A stretch of 64,000 bases of DNA from Methylobacterium sp. J-078 (GTDB lineage Bacteria > Pseudomonadota > Alphaproteobacteria > Rhizobiales > Beijerinckiaceae): the NCBI RefSeq assembly GCF_022829285.1, contig NZ_JAKSYI010000108.1, positions 62,001 through 126,000 on the forward strand, given 5' to 3'. Positions 57,799 to 64,000 of this stretch are shown one piece after another. Position 1 is the stretch's first letter. Every line of letters starts with the position of its first letter. Under the pieces are notes generated by a model. The model was not told the origin of the DNA. It was given only the letters and a program-made list of their open reading frames with translations, and did not search any database. The translations under genes and the position numbers were made by a program.

Positions 57799-59073
57799 AT
57801 GGCGGATGAGGTTCGGATTGCGGGGTTCGGCGCCAGGCGCCAGCTTGGACAAGGGCGCCGCCGGCTCGGTACGGCGATCCTGGCCGCCGCGGCCTGCTGC
57901 GCCCTGACCGCCTCCGGCGTGCCCGCCCTCCTCAAGGCCACGTACGCCGACCTCTCGCTGCGACTGGAGGACCTTGTCCAGACCCGCGCGCCGGGGCCGG
58001 CGGCCCGCATCGCCCTCGGCCCGTACGGGCGCGACGTCCGGCTCGCCGGCGAGATCGGGGAGGGGACGGCCGCGCGCCTCGGCACGCTGCTGGCCGCCCA
58101 CCCGGAGGTGACGCGCATCCACCTCACCAGCGAGGGCGGCCTCGTCGACGAGGCCCTGGCGATCGGCGAGCTCATCGCCGCGCGGAACCTCGCCACCTAC
58201 GTGCCGGATTACTGCGTTTCGGCCTGCACCCTGGCCTTCGTGCGCGGCGCGACCCGGTCCCTCGTGGCGCAGGGTCGCCTCGGCTTCCACGCCCCCTACG
58301 ATGCCGGCCTGTTCGGGCAGATCCTGCAGGCGGAGGGCTCGGTGGAGCTGGCGGCCTACGTGGCGGCGGGGGTCGAGCCGGCCTTCGCGGCGCAAGCCCT
58401 CGCGGTCCCTTCCGAGACCCTCTGGATCCCCGAGGCCGTGCGGCTGATCCAGGCCCGGGTCGCCACCGAGATCGTGGAGACCGACCGCTTCCCGGATTCC
58501 ACCCTCGACGACGATCCGAGCCCCGCCGGCGCCCGGGCGGCAATCCTGCGCGCCCTGCCCCTGCTGGAGGCGCTCGACGGGCGCGGGACGATCCTGGCGG
58601 ACATTGCGAACGCCTATCTCGACGGCTACCGGGCCGGGCGCCCGGAGGGCGAGGCCCTCGATGCCCTGCGCGGCCGCGCCCAGGCCGAGATCGCGCGGGT
58701 GCTGCGCGGCGCGGACGATGCGACCTGGGTCGAGATCGGCCGGACGCTCCTGCGGGCGATGCGGCGCGCCGAGCCCGAAGCCTGCCGCGCCATCGGCGGG
58801 GAGGGCAACCTCCTGCTGGCGCAGGAGGCGCTCTCGGCCGGGAGTGGGGGGCGGGCCGACGCCGCGCCGCGCGCCCTGCTCGCGCGGGCGGTGGGGCAGG
58901 GCGGCGGGGCCTTAAGCCCGGCCCGGTCCGCGGCGCGGCCCCCGCGCGACTGCGCCGGACTGATCGCGGCCTATGCCCGGGCGCTCGCAGGCCCCGAGGC
59001 GGGGGCGACCCTGCGGGCGCTGGCGAGCCACCCGCCCCGCCCAGCCCAGGAGGCGACGGCCCTGCCCCGCTGA
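57799..59073 (+). CDS. membrane-anchored ClpP-like protein (COG3904 type)
   Basis: 424 residues from ATG 57799 with a GGGAGGG site. One N-terminal membrane segment (about 24-45). The ClpP-like core has IHLTSEGGLVDEALAIGELI, then the putative nucleophile block YVPDYCVSACTLAFVRGATR (Ser141 flanked by Cys139 and Cys143) and GRLGFHAPYDAG (His164). The pattern matches periplasmic ClpP/crotonase-like proteins of unknown substrate. A long C-terminal helical region (about 240-424) with Ala-rich tail is unusual and unassigned. Catalytic activity is inferred only from the Ser/His positions. Confidence 0.72.
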   Translation: MADEVRIAGFGARRQLGQGRRRLGTAILAAAACCALTASGVPALLKATYADLSLRLEDLVQTRAPGPAARIALGPYGRDVRLAGEIGEGTAARLGTLLAAHPEVTRIHLTSEGGLVDEALAIGELIAARNLATYVPDYCVSACTLAFVRGATRSLVAQGRLGFHAPYDAGLFGQILQAEGSVELAAYVAAGVEPAFAAQALAVPSETLWIPEAVRLIQARVATEIVETDRFPDSTLDDDPSPAGARAAILRALPLLEALDGRGTILADIANAYLDGYRAGRPEGEALDALRGRAQAEIARVLRGADDATWVEIGRTLLRAMRRAEPEACRAIGGEGNLLLAQEALSAGSGGRADAAPRALLARAVGQGGGALSPARSAARPPRDCAGLIAAYARALAGPEAGATLRALASHPPRPAQEATALPR

Positions 59074-59119
59074 TCCTGCCGGAAACCCTGCGGACGACTT
59101 CGGGCCCGGGCTCCCCGTC

Positions 59120-59701
59120 TCAGTGACGCTGCCCGTCCGGCGCCTCCCGGAGATGGCGGGCGAGCTCGAAGCCGATCTCCACCATGAGGCGGTCGAGGAG
59201 GCGGGTCAGCCCTGGGCGTTCGAGGGCCTCGGCGAGGCCCCGCAGGGCGATGGCGTGCTCGGCCATCCGGTTCACCCGGTGCTGGTCCCGGGCGTTCTCC
59301 GTCCGATCCTCCGTGAGGTCGAGGACGATCCCCCGCGCCCAGGTCGGCCGCCCGGCGGGGTCGCGCTCGATGCGGCCGCGCAGGTCGAGCCAGCGCGCGG
59401 CGGGCGCGGTGCGGAAGGCCACCGCGAAGGTGCCGCCCCGCGTGATGGCCGCGTGGAGTGCGCTCTCGAGGCGGACCCGGTCGTCCCCGTGCGTCGCCGC
59501 GAGGAGATCCGCCAGGGGACGCCCCCGCCTCCCCGCCTCCGGCACGAGCCCCAGGAGCCGCGCCAGGGGCGCCGAAAGGGCGAGGCGATCCGCCCAGATG
59601 TCGTGGCGCCAGACGCCGACCACGCCGGACGCGGCGAGAGCCGCGCGCAGGCCGTCCGGATCGTCCGCGCCGTCCGGACCGAGGGAGGGAGATCGCGCCA
59701 T
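59120..59701 (-). CDS. PAS-domain protein without output domain
   Basis: 193 residues from ATG 59701 (an upstream ATG-less extension is shadow). The PAS/PAC pattern is GVVGVWRHDIWADRLALSAP, RLLGLVPEAGRRGRPLADLL, HGDDRVRLESALHAAITRGG and ARWLDLRGRIERDPAGRPTW...IVLDLTEDR. The C-terminal helical tail (MAEHAIALRGLAEALERPGL) lacks kinase, GGDEF or other output domain. It may be a sensory accessory or a truncated kinase. It is convergent with the ClpP-like gene and divergent from the parA-like gene. Confidence 0.75.
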   Translation of the reverse strand: MARSPSLGPDGADDPDGLRAALAASGVVGVWRHDIWADRLALSAPLARLLGLVPEAGRRGRPLADLLAATHGDDRVRLESALHAAITRGGTFAVAFRTAPAARWLDLRGRIERDPAGRPTWARGIVLDLTEDRTENARDQHRVNRMAEHAIALRGLAEALERPGLTRLLDRLMVEIGFELARHLREAPDGQRH

Positions 59702-60052
59702 GAGCTTCCTCACCGGCACCCACGGACCGGCCACGTATTGACCTGAGGTTGAGAGTCCGGACGGCCCGGGATCGTCCACAGGTCGGTATTCTAGGAGAGA
59801 TCAGACCGCGCGAAAAGGGGACGGGGTGAATTTGGGTTCCCATCAGGCAACCTGAGATTGCTGATCGCGGCCGCGGCTCAGCCCGCAGGCTTAACCGTTG
59901 GTTAACCATGATGGGCGACACCCGGATCGCAGCATCCTGGTGTCACAGGACGGGGACCAGCGGCCATTCCCCGCCGCCGATCCGGGCCTGCCGGACCTGT
60001 CCGCCCGCCTCACGTCACCCGGATTCGTCGACGCTCGCGAAGGGATGTCAGG
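59702..60052. other. upstream region of the ParA-RHH unit
   Basis: 351 bp between the divergent PAS gene and the parA-like gene. It contains the CtrA-type box described separately (59891-59906), GATTC (a CcrM-type GANTC site) at 60022-60026, and no credible coding frame. Confidence 0.55.
59891..59906 (+). promoter_or_regulatory. CtrA-type binding box TTAA-N7-TTAAC
   Basis: TTAA at 59891-59894, seven bases, then TTAAC at 59902-59906: an exact match to the alphaproteobacterial CtrA consensus TTAA-N7-TTAAC. It lies about 150 bp upstream of the parA-like start. CtrA boxes this perfect are rare in GC-rich DNA. Cell-cycle control of the downstream unit is inferred. Confidence 0.6.
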
Positions 60053-60691
60053 ATGAAAGCCATCACGTTCGTCACCCAGAAGGGGGGGAGCGGCAAGAGC
60101 ACGCTCTGCATCTCGCTGGCGGTCGCCGCTCAGGAGCGCGGGCTCTCGGTCTGCATCCTCGAGATGGACCGCCAGGCCACGATCAGCGACTGGCTCGACC
60201 ATCGCAGCGCCGAGGGCCCGGAGGTGGCGCAGATCGACGCCACGCAGATCGAGGGCGTGATGGCCCAGCTGCGCGAGTCCGCCTACGACTACGTCTTCAT
60301 CGACACGCCCGGCGTGGATTCCGCCGGCACCCTCTCGGCGATCCGCGCCGCCGACCTCTGCATCATCCCGTGCCGCCCGACGCCGGCGGACCTGCGCGCC
60401 TTCAAGCCGACGCTGGCGGCGATCTACCGGCTGGAGAAGAAGTTCGCCTTCGTGCTGAACCAGACCCCGCCGCGCTCCTACCGCATCCGCGACGCCGCCG
60501 ACGGGCTCGCCGTGCTCGGCATCCTGCCCGACGTGAACATCGTCGCCCGCACGGACCACCAGGACGCAATCGGCGTTGGACAGGGCGTCACCGAGTTCAA
60601 CCCGAAGGGGCAGGCCGCCATGGAGGTGCGCAAGCTCTGGGGCTGGATCGAGAAGCGCATGCAGGTGAGCAAGCATGCCAAAGCCGCCTAA
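60053..60691 (+). CDS. ParA-family partition ATPase
   Basis: 212 residues. MKAITFVTQKGGSGKSTLCI carries the deviant Walker A (KGGxGKST) of ParA/MinD proteins, LEMDRQATISDW the Walker A' region and DYVFIDTPGVDSAGTLSAIR the Walker B. It lacks an N-terminal DNA-binding domain, so it belongs to the small type Ib-like ParA class that works with a ribbon-helix-helix partner. That partner overlaps its 3' end. It is not MipZ (different start and C-terminus). The cargo could be DNA or a protein cluster. Confidence 0.87.
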   Translation: MKAITFVTQKGGSGKSTLCISLAVAAQERGLSVCILEMDRQATISDWLDHRSAEGPEVAQIDATQIEGVMAQLRESAYDYVFIDTPGVDSAGTLSAIRAADLCIIPCRPTPADLRAFKPTLAAIYRLEKKFAFVLNQTPPRSYRIRDAADGLAVLGILPDVNIVARTDHQDAIGVGQGVTEFNPKGQAAMEVRKLWGWIEKRMQVSKHAKAA

Positions 60692-60986
60692 GCTCAGCCT
60701 CGCCTCCATCGTCGCGGCGTCGTCCGCGCCGGGAAAGCCCCAGCAGACTGCCGAGATCGTCCAGCTCGACACCGGTGCCCCGCCCCGCCGCACGCCCGCC
60801 ACCCTGAAGGAACGCGCTCGCCAGATGTCGGTCTATCTCGAGCCGCCGGTCTACGACCAGCTGCGCGACATTGCTCATGCGGAGCGCGCCAAGATGCACG
60901 GCCTGATGTTGGAAGCCCTCGACCTGCTGTTCAAGCAGCGCGGCGCCCGCTCGATCGAGCAGCTCAACGACCCGGGGGCCCGCTGA
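60675..60986 (+). CDS. small ribbon-helix-helix-like partner of ParA
   Basis: 103 residues; the first 17 bp overlap the parA-like gene, so they are translationally coupled. The N-terminal 45 residues are Pro/Ala/Lys-rich and probably disordered. The C-terminal part RQMSVYLEPPVYDQLRDIAH followed by AERAKMHGLMLEALDLLFKQ has the beta-strand plus two-helix pattern of ribbon-helix-helix proteins such as ParG or Omega. A DNA-binding centromere-binding partner is expected by analogy; the site it binds is unknown. Confidence 0.72.
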   Translation: MPKPPKLSLASIVAASSAPGKPQQTAEIVQLDTGAPPRRTPATLKERARQMSVYLEPPVYDQLRDIAHAERAKMHGLMLEALDLLFKQRGARSIEQLNDPGAR

Positions 60987-61374
60987 GGCTTCGGGTCCTT
61001 CGTAAAAACCCGAAAAAGAGAGCCCTGACAGTCTTTTGTCAGGGTGTCCGTACGCGCCGGATGAGGGCAGGGTGGATGCCGCGCTCGAATGGGCGTGCAG
61101 GCTCCGAACACCGGAAAATTCAGGTTCAACGACAAGCGGTTACGCAGACATCCTGATCTGTCGCATCAGACCCGAGCCCCAAGGCATCCGTGCCGAGGGA
61201 CAGGTCCGGCCCGGCATCGTTCAGCCTTCTTTTACGCCATCCGGACAATCCTCCGGCTCTCGAACGGGGCGGAAGCGCCCCCGCCGAGGGTCCGGCCGGT
61301 CCTGCTCTTGCCCGCCGGCGGGCCGATCCAGCGTGTGTGCGTATCGGGGCGAGGGCTTGGGGCGGATCATCGCG
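60987..61374. other. intergenic region with two hairpins upstream of rlpA
   Basis: 388 bp. Inverted repeats: TTCGGGT (60990-60996) / ACCCGAA (61008-61014), and CCCTGACA (61023-61030) / TGTCAGGG (61037-61044). The second has a T-containing loop but no trailing T-run, so it may act as a weak terminator of the ParA-RHH unit or as a protein-binding dyad. No coding frame is credible. Confidence 0.5.
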
Positions 61375-62913
61375 ATGGCGCGTTCGACGAAGGCCGGACA
61401 TCCGGGGCCGGCCCCGCTGCCGCTGTGGCGACTGCTGGCCGTCTCGGCCGTGGCCCTGACCACCGCCAACTGCGCGCAGAACACCCAGAAATTCGCCGGC
61501 GCCCCCGCCTCCGGCGGCTCGGGCCGAGATCCGAAATACGGCGTCAAGGCGAGCCCGCGCCTCTACAACGAGGGCGACGTGATCCCCAAGGGCGGCGGCC
61601 GCCGCTTCTCCGGAAAGCCCTACGTGGTGGCCGGGCGCACTTACGTGCCGCGCGAGGATGCCAAGGGCTACGTCCGTGAGGGCCTGGCCTCCTGGTACGG
61701 CGCGGCCTTCCACGGGCGCCTGACCGCCAACGGCGAGGTCTTCGACCGCAACTCCATCGCCGCCGCGCACCCGACCCTGCCGCTGCCGAGCTACGCCCGC
61801 GTCACCAACCTCGCAAACGGCCACTCGATGATCGTGCGGGTGAACGATCGCGGCCCCTATCACGCCAATCGCCTGATGGACGTTTCCGAGGAGGTGGCCC
61901 AGGCCCTGGAATTCCGCCGCAGCGGCACCGCCCGGGTTCGCGTCGAGTATGCCGGCAAGGCCTCAACCGCCGGCAGCGACGACCGCAAGCTGCTGGCGAC
62001 CCTGCGCACCGACGGGCAGCCGGCGGCCATCCGTGGCCAATCCCCGGTGATGCTGGCCGATCTCGGTCCCGACGCGCCCCAGGTGCCCTCGGAGCGCCTG
62101 GCCCGCGCCACCCGCCCGGCCCTGGCCTTCAAGGAGGCCGGCGAGCGCGAGGCCGACGCCGAAACCGCGAATCCGGCCTCCGGCGTTGCGAGCGCCGAGG
62201 CGCCCGAGGCGGCCCCGGCGCCGCGCCCGGCCCGGTCCGCGCCGGTCCTGGTGGCGGGCGCCGCCACCGTGGCGGTCCCGGCCGCGCTCCAGCCCACGGC
62301 GAACCGCGACACGACCTTCCGGCCCGTGCGGCACGCCCCTGCCGAGCCCCATCACGCCGTGGCGCAGGCCGCCCCGCTCAGCCTCACGCCGCCGCCCCTG
62401 CGGTTGGCCGGCGCCCGGCCGGAGCCCGGCCGGGTCGAGGTCGCGAGCCGCTTCGCCGCCGTGCCCTCCGCCGGCAAAGTAACCGGCAAGGTCCCGCCGG
62501 CCACCGCCGCATTCGCCCAACCCGCGCGGCCCGTGACCGGAAAGCCGGAGTCCGGATCGACCCGCGTGGCCGCCGCGGGCAGACCGCTGGCTCCGCTGCA
62601 GGCCTCCGCCAGATCCTCCGGGTCACACCCAGCCGCGACCCGGCTCGCCGCGCAGGATTCCTCCGGCCTCGCCTCGAAGGCGGGCTCGACGCCCAAGATG
62701 GCTCCGGCTCCCAGGACGGATCTGGCCTCCAAGATGGCTCCGCCGTCGAAGGCAGCCCTGGCCCGCCTCGCGGCCGATGCCACGGCACCCAAGGCGGGCG
62801 GTACCAAGGCGGCGTCCGCGACCTGGGCCGGCGCCGCCGACAGGACGTCCGTCGCCGCAGCGCCCGCCAAGGCACAGGGGCGCGCCCGGGCCCAGTTCGC
62901 CGAGGCCCGCTGA
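61375..62913 (+). CDS. rlpA: RlpA-type septal lytic transglycosylase with long Ala/Pro tail
   Basis: 512 residues from ATG 61375. A signal-like segment ends near LTTANCAQN, with Cys33 as a possible but non-canonical lipidation site. The double-psi beta-barrel spans about 98-186: REGLASWYGAAFHGRLTANG, EVFDRNSIAAAHPTLPLPSY and VRVNDRGPYHANRLMDVSEE. Glu121 and Asp158 occupy the catalytic positions of RlpA. RlpA cleaves naked glycan strands at the septum. No SPOR domain is present; instead about 320 residues of Ala/Pro/Ser/Lys-rich low-complexity sequence follow, presumably disordered. Confidence 0.87.
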   Translation: MARSTKAGHPGPAPLPLWRLLAVSAVALTTANCAQNTQKFAGAPASGGSGRDPKYGVKASPRLYNEGDVIPKGGGRRFSGKPYVVAGRTYVPREDAKGYVREGLASWYGAAFHGRLTANGEVFDRNSIAAAHPTLPLPSYARVTNLANGHSMIVRVNDRGPYHANRLMDVSEEVAQALEFRRSGTARVRVEYAGKASTAGSDDRKLLATLRTDGQPAAIRGQSPVMLADLGPDAPQVPSERLARATRPALAFKEAGEREADAETANPASGVASAEAPEAAPAPRPARSAPVLVAGAATVAVPAALQPTANRDTTFRPVRHAPAEPHHAVAQAAPLSLTPPPLRLAGARPEPGRVEVASRFAAVPSAGKVTGKVPPATAAFAQPARPVTGKPESGSTRVAAAGRPLAPLQASARSSGSHPAATRLAAQDSSGLASKAGSTPKMAPAPRTDLASKMAPPSKAALARLAADATAPKAGGTKAASATWAGAADRTSVAAAPAKAQGRARAQFAEAR

Positions 62914-62915
62914 AG

Positions 62916-62933
62916 TCCGGGCGCGAGCCCGGA
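62916..62933 (+). terminator. possible terminator hairpin after rlpA
   Basis: TCCGGGC (62916-62922), loop GCGA, GCCCGGA (62927-62933): a perfect 7-bp stem with a stable tetraloop starting three bases after the stop codon. No T-run follows, so intrinsic termination is uncertain. Confidence 0.4.
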
Positions 62934-63058
62934 GCCGCGCGGCGGATGGATCGTCGCGTGCTTGAAATCGCACGGGATTTGGTTCGATCTTGGCGGCGAT
63001 TGCCTGTAACGTCACGCTTGATCGTGGGGGCGGTGACGGGGTCGGCGTGAGGCAGGAC

Positions 63059-64000
63059 ATGGGTTTGAGATCAGTCGTGGCAGGGCGCGCTTCGTTGCGG
63101 CGCGGCGTGACGTCGGGCGTCGTCCTCGCCGTCGCGATGGCGGCGCTGAGCTTGGTCAAGGTGCCGGCCGCCCTGGCCCAGAGCTTCCAGACGGCGGCCC
63201 CCCACGCGATCCTGCTCGATGCCGATTCCGGCTCGGTGCTGTTCGAGAAGGGGGCCGACGAGCTCTTCTCCCCTGCCAGCATGGCCAAGCTGATGACCAC
63301 CGAGATCGTGTTCAACGAGATCCGGCAGGGCCGGCTCACCATGGACTCGGAGTTCCAGATTACCGAGGACGCCTGGCGCCGGGGCGGGGCGGGGGGCGGC
63401 GGCTCCTCGATGTTCGCCCAGCTCAACAGCCGCATCAAGCTGTCCGACCTCCTGCGCGGCCTCATCGTGCAATCGGGCAACGACGCCGCCATCGCCATCG
63501 GCGAGGGCATCGCGGGCTCGGAGGAGAATTTCGGGCGGATGATGACGGCGCGGGCGAAGGTGCTCGGGCTGACGCGCTCGACCTTCCGCAACGCCACCGG
63601 CTACGCGGCGCCCGACCAGAAGGTGACCGCCCGCGACCTCGCCAAGCTCGCCCTGCACCTGATCGAGGCCTATCCGGACCTCTACAAGATCTTCGCCGAG
63701 CGCGAGTTCACCTGGAACAAGATCAAGCAGCAGAACCGCAACCCGCTCCTGACCCTCGATATCGGCGCCGACGGCCTGAAGACCGGCTACCTCGAGGAAT
63801 CCGGCTACGGCCTGACCGGCTCGGCCGTGCAGAACGGGCAGCGCCTGATCATGGTGGTGAGCGGCCTGAAGACCGCCCGCGACCGGGCGGCGGAATCGCG
63901 CAAGCTGATGGAATGGGGCTTCCGCGCCTTCGAGCCGCGCCAGATCTTCACGGCGAACGAGACCGTGGCGGAGGCCTCGGTCTATGGCGGGGCGGCCGGC
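63059..64000 (+). CDS. D-alanyl-D-alanine carboxypeptidase (PBP5/6 type), 3' end outside window
   Basis: 314 residues visible from ATG 63059 (GAGGCAGG upstream); the frame runs off the right edge. A signal peptide ends near AALAQSFQ. Penicillin-binding motifs are intact: SMAK (Ser74-Lys77), SGN (139-141) and KTG (241-243, in GLKTGYLEESGYGLTGS). The family trims D-Ala from peptidoglycan pentapeptides. Its position 145 bp after rlpA, on the same strand, makes a small cell-wall group. The C-terminal domain and membrane anchor are not seen. Confidence 0.9.
   Translation, partial: MGLRSVVAGRASLRRGVTSGVVLAVAMAALSLVKVPAALAQSFQTAAPHAILLDADSGSVLFEKGADELFSPASMAKLMTTEIVFNEIRQGRLTMDSEFQITEDAWRRGGAGGGGSSMFAQLNSRIKLSDLLRGLIVQSGNDAAIAIGEGIAGSEENFGRMMTARAKVLGLTRSTFRNATGYAAPDQKVTARDLAKLALHLIEAYPDLYKIFAEREFTWNKIKQQNRNPLLTLDIGADGLKTGYLEESGYGLTGSAVQNGQRLIMVVSGLKTARDRAAESRKLMEWGFRAFEPRQIFTANETVAEASVYGGAAG

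Overview
The window is GC-rich chromosomal DNA from an alphaproteobacterium, most likely a Methylobacterium/Methylorubrum relative (order Hyphomicrobiales). This rests on codon and GC bias, a RepA_C-type initiator, AapJQMP and PaoABC-type operons, a yajC-secDF operon carrying complex I assembly-factor relatives, and a CtrA-type TTAA-N7-TTAAC box. The organism call is inference. About 57 protein genes are supported. I saw no tRNA, rRNA, CRISPR array, transposase or complete mobile element.

Layout. 1-2.1 kb: 3' part of a RepA_C replication initiator, a small HARE-HTH-like protein and a secreted Tyr/Pro/Arg-repeat protein. 2.1-4.6 kb: translationally coupled acyltransferase-3 and O-antigen-ligase-family genes. 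5.0-11.1 kb: an orphan NMT1-type binding protein, a HerA/DUF87-like ATPase whose upstream region holds two tandem operator-like dyads, two small proteins, a P1/S58 peptidase, DUF1993 and RarD. 11.2-15.9 kb: an aapJQMP amino-acid ABC operon. 16.1-19.7 kb: a two-component system divergent from a PmtA-like phospholipid methyltransferase and a DedA-like protein. 20.1-24.7 kb: MetC-like lyase and a lipid-glycosylation group (GT39, GT2, LAB_N protein) with a PPOX flavoprotein.

24.9-31 kb: DUF3597, DUF815 ATPase, then yajC-secD-secF followed by a Mth938-domain gene and a squalene/phytoene-synthase-fold gene that has lost both Asp-rich motifs. These two look like NDUFAF3 and NDUFAF6 relatives. 31-36.9 kb: Mn catalase divergent from lactate permease, EamA, GNAT and an MHS-type MFS transporter. 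37-42.5 kb: trmFO, an HtrA-like protein lacking all three catalytic residues, and a D-2-hydroxyglutarate/D-lactate-dehydrogenase-like flavoenzyme divergent from serA. 42.6-46.6 kb: ECF sigma/anti-sigma pair convergent with a GAF-PAS hybrid kinase. 46.8-50.7 kb: paoCBA aldehyde oxidoreductase. 50.7-56.6 kb: copper/silver-type efflux (DUF305, RND pump, unusual adaptor, Cys-rich secreted protein). 56.8-59.7 kb: cobF, a ClpP-like membrane protein and a PAS protein. 60-64 kb: a ParA/ribbon-helix-helix pair under a CtrA-like box, then rlpA and a truncated D-Ala-D-Ala carboxypeptidase gene.

No spectacular new system is obvious. The most rewarding leads are the Sec/complex-I-assembly operon, the catalytically dead HtrA-like protein, the serA/D2HGDH divergent pair, the tandem dyads next to the HerA-like ATPase, and the CtrA-boxed ParA-RHH module beside cell-wall genes.
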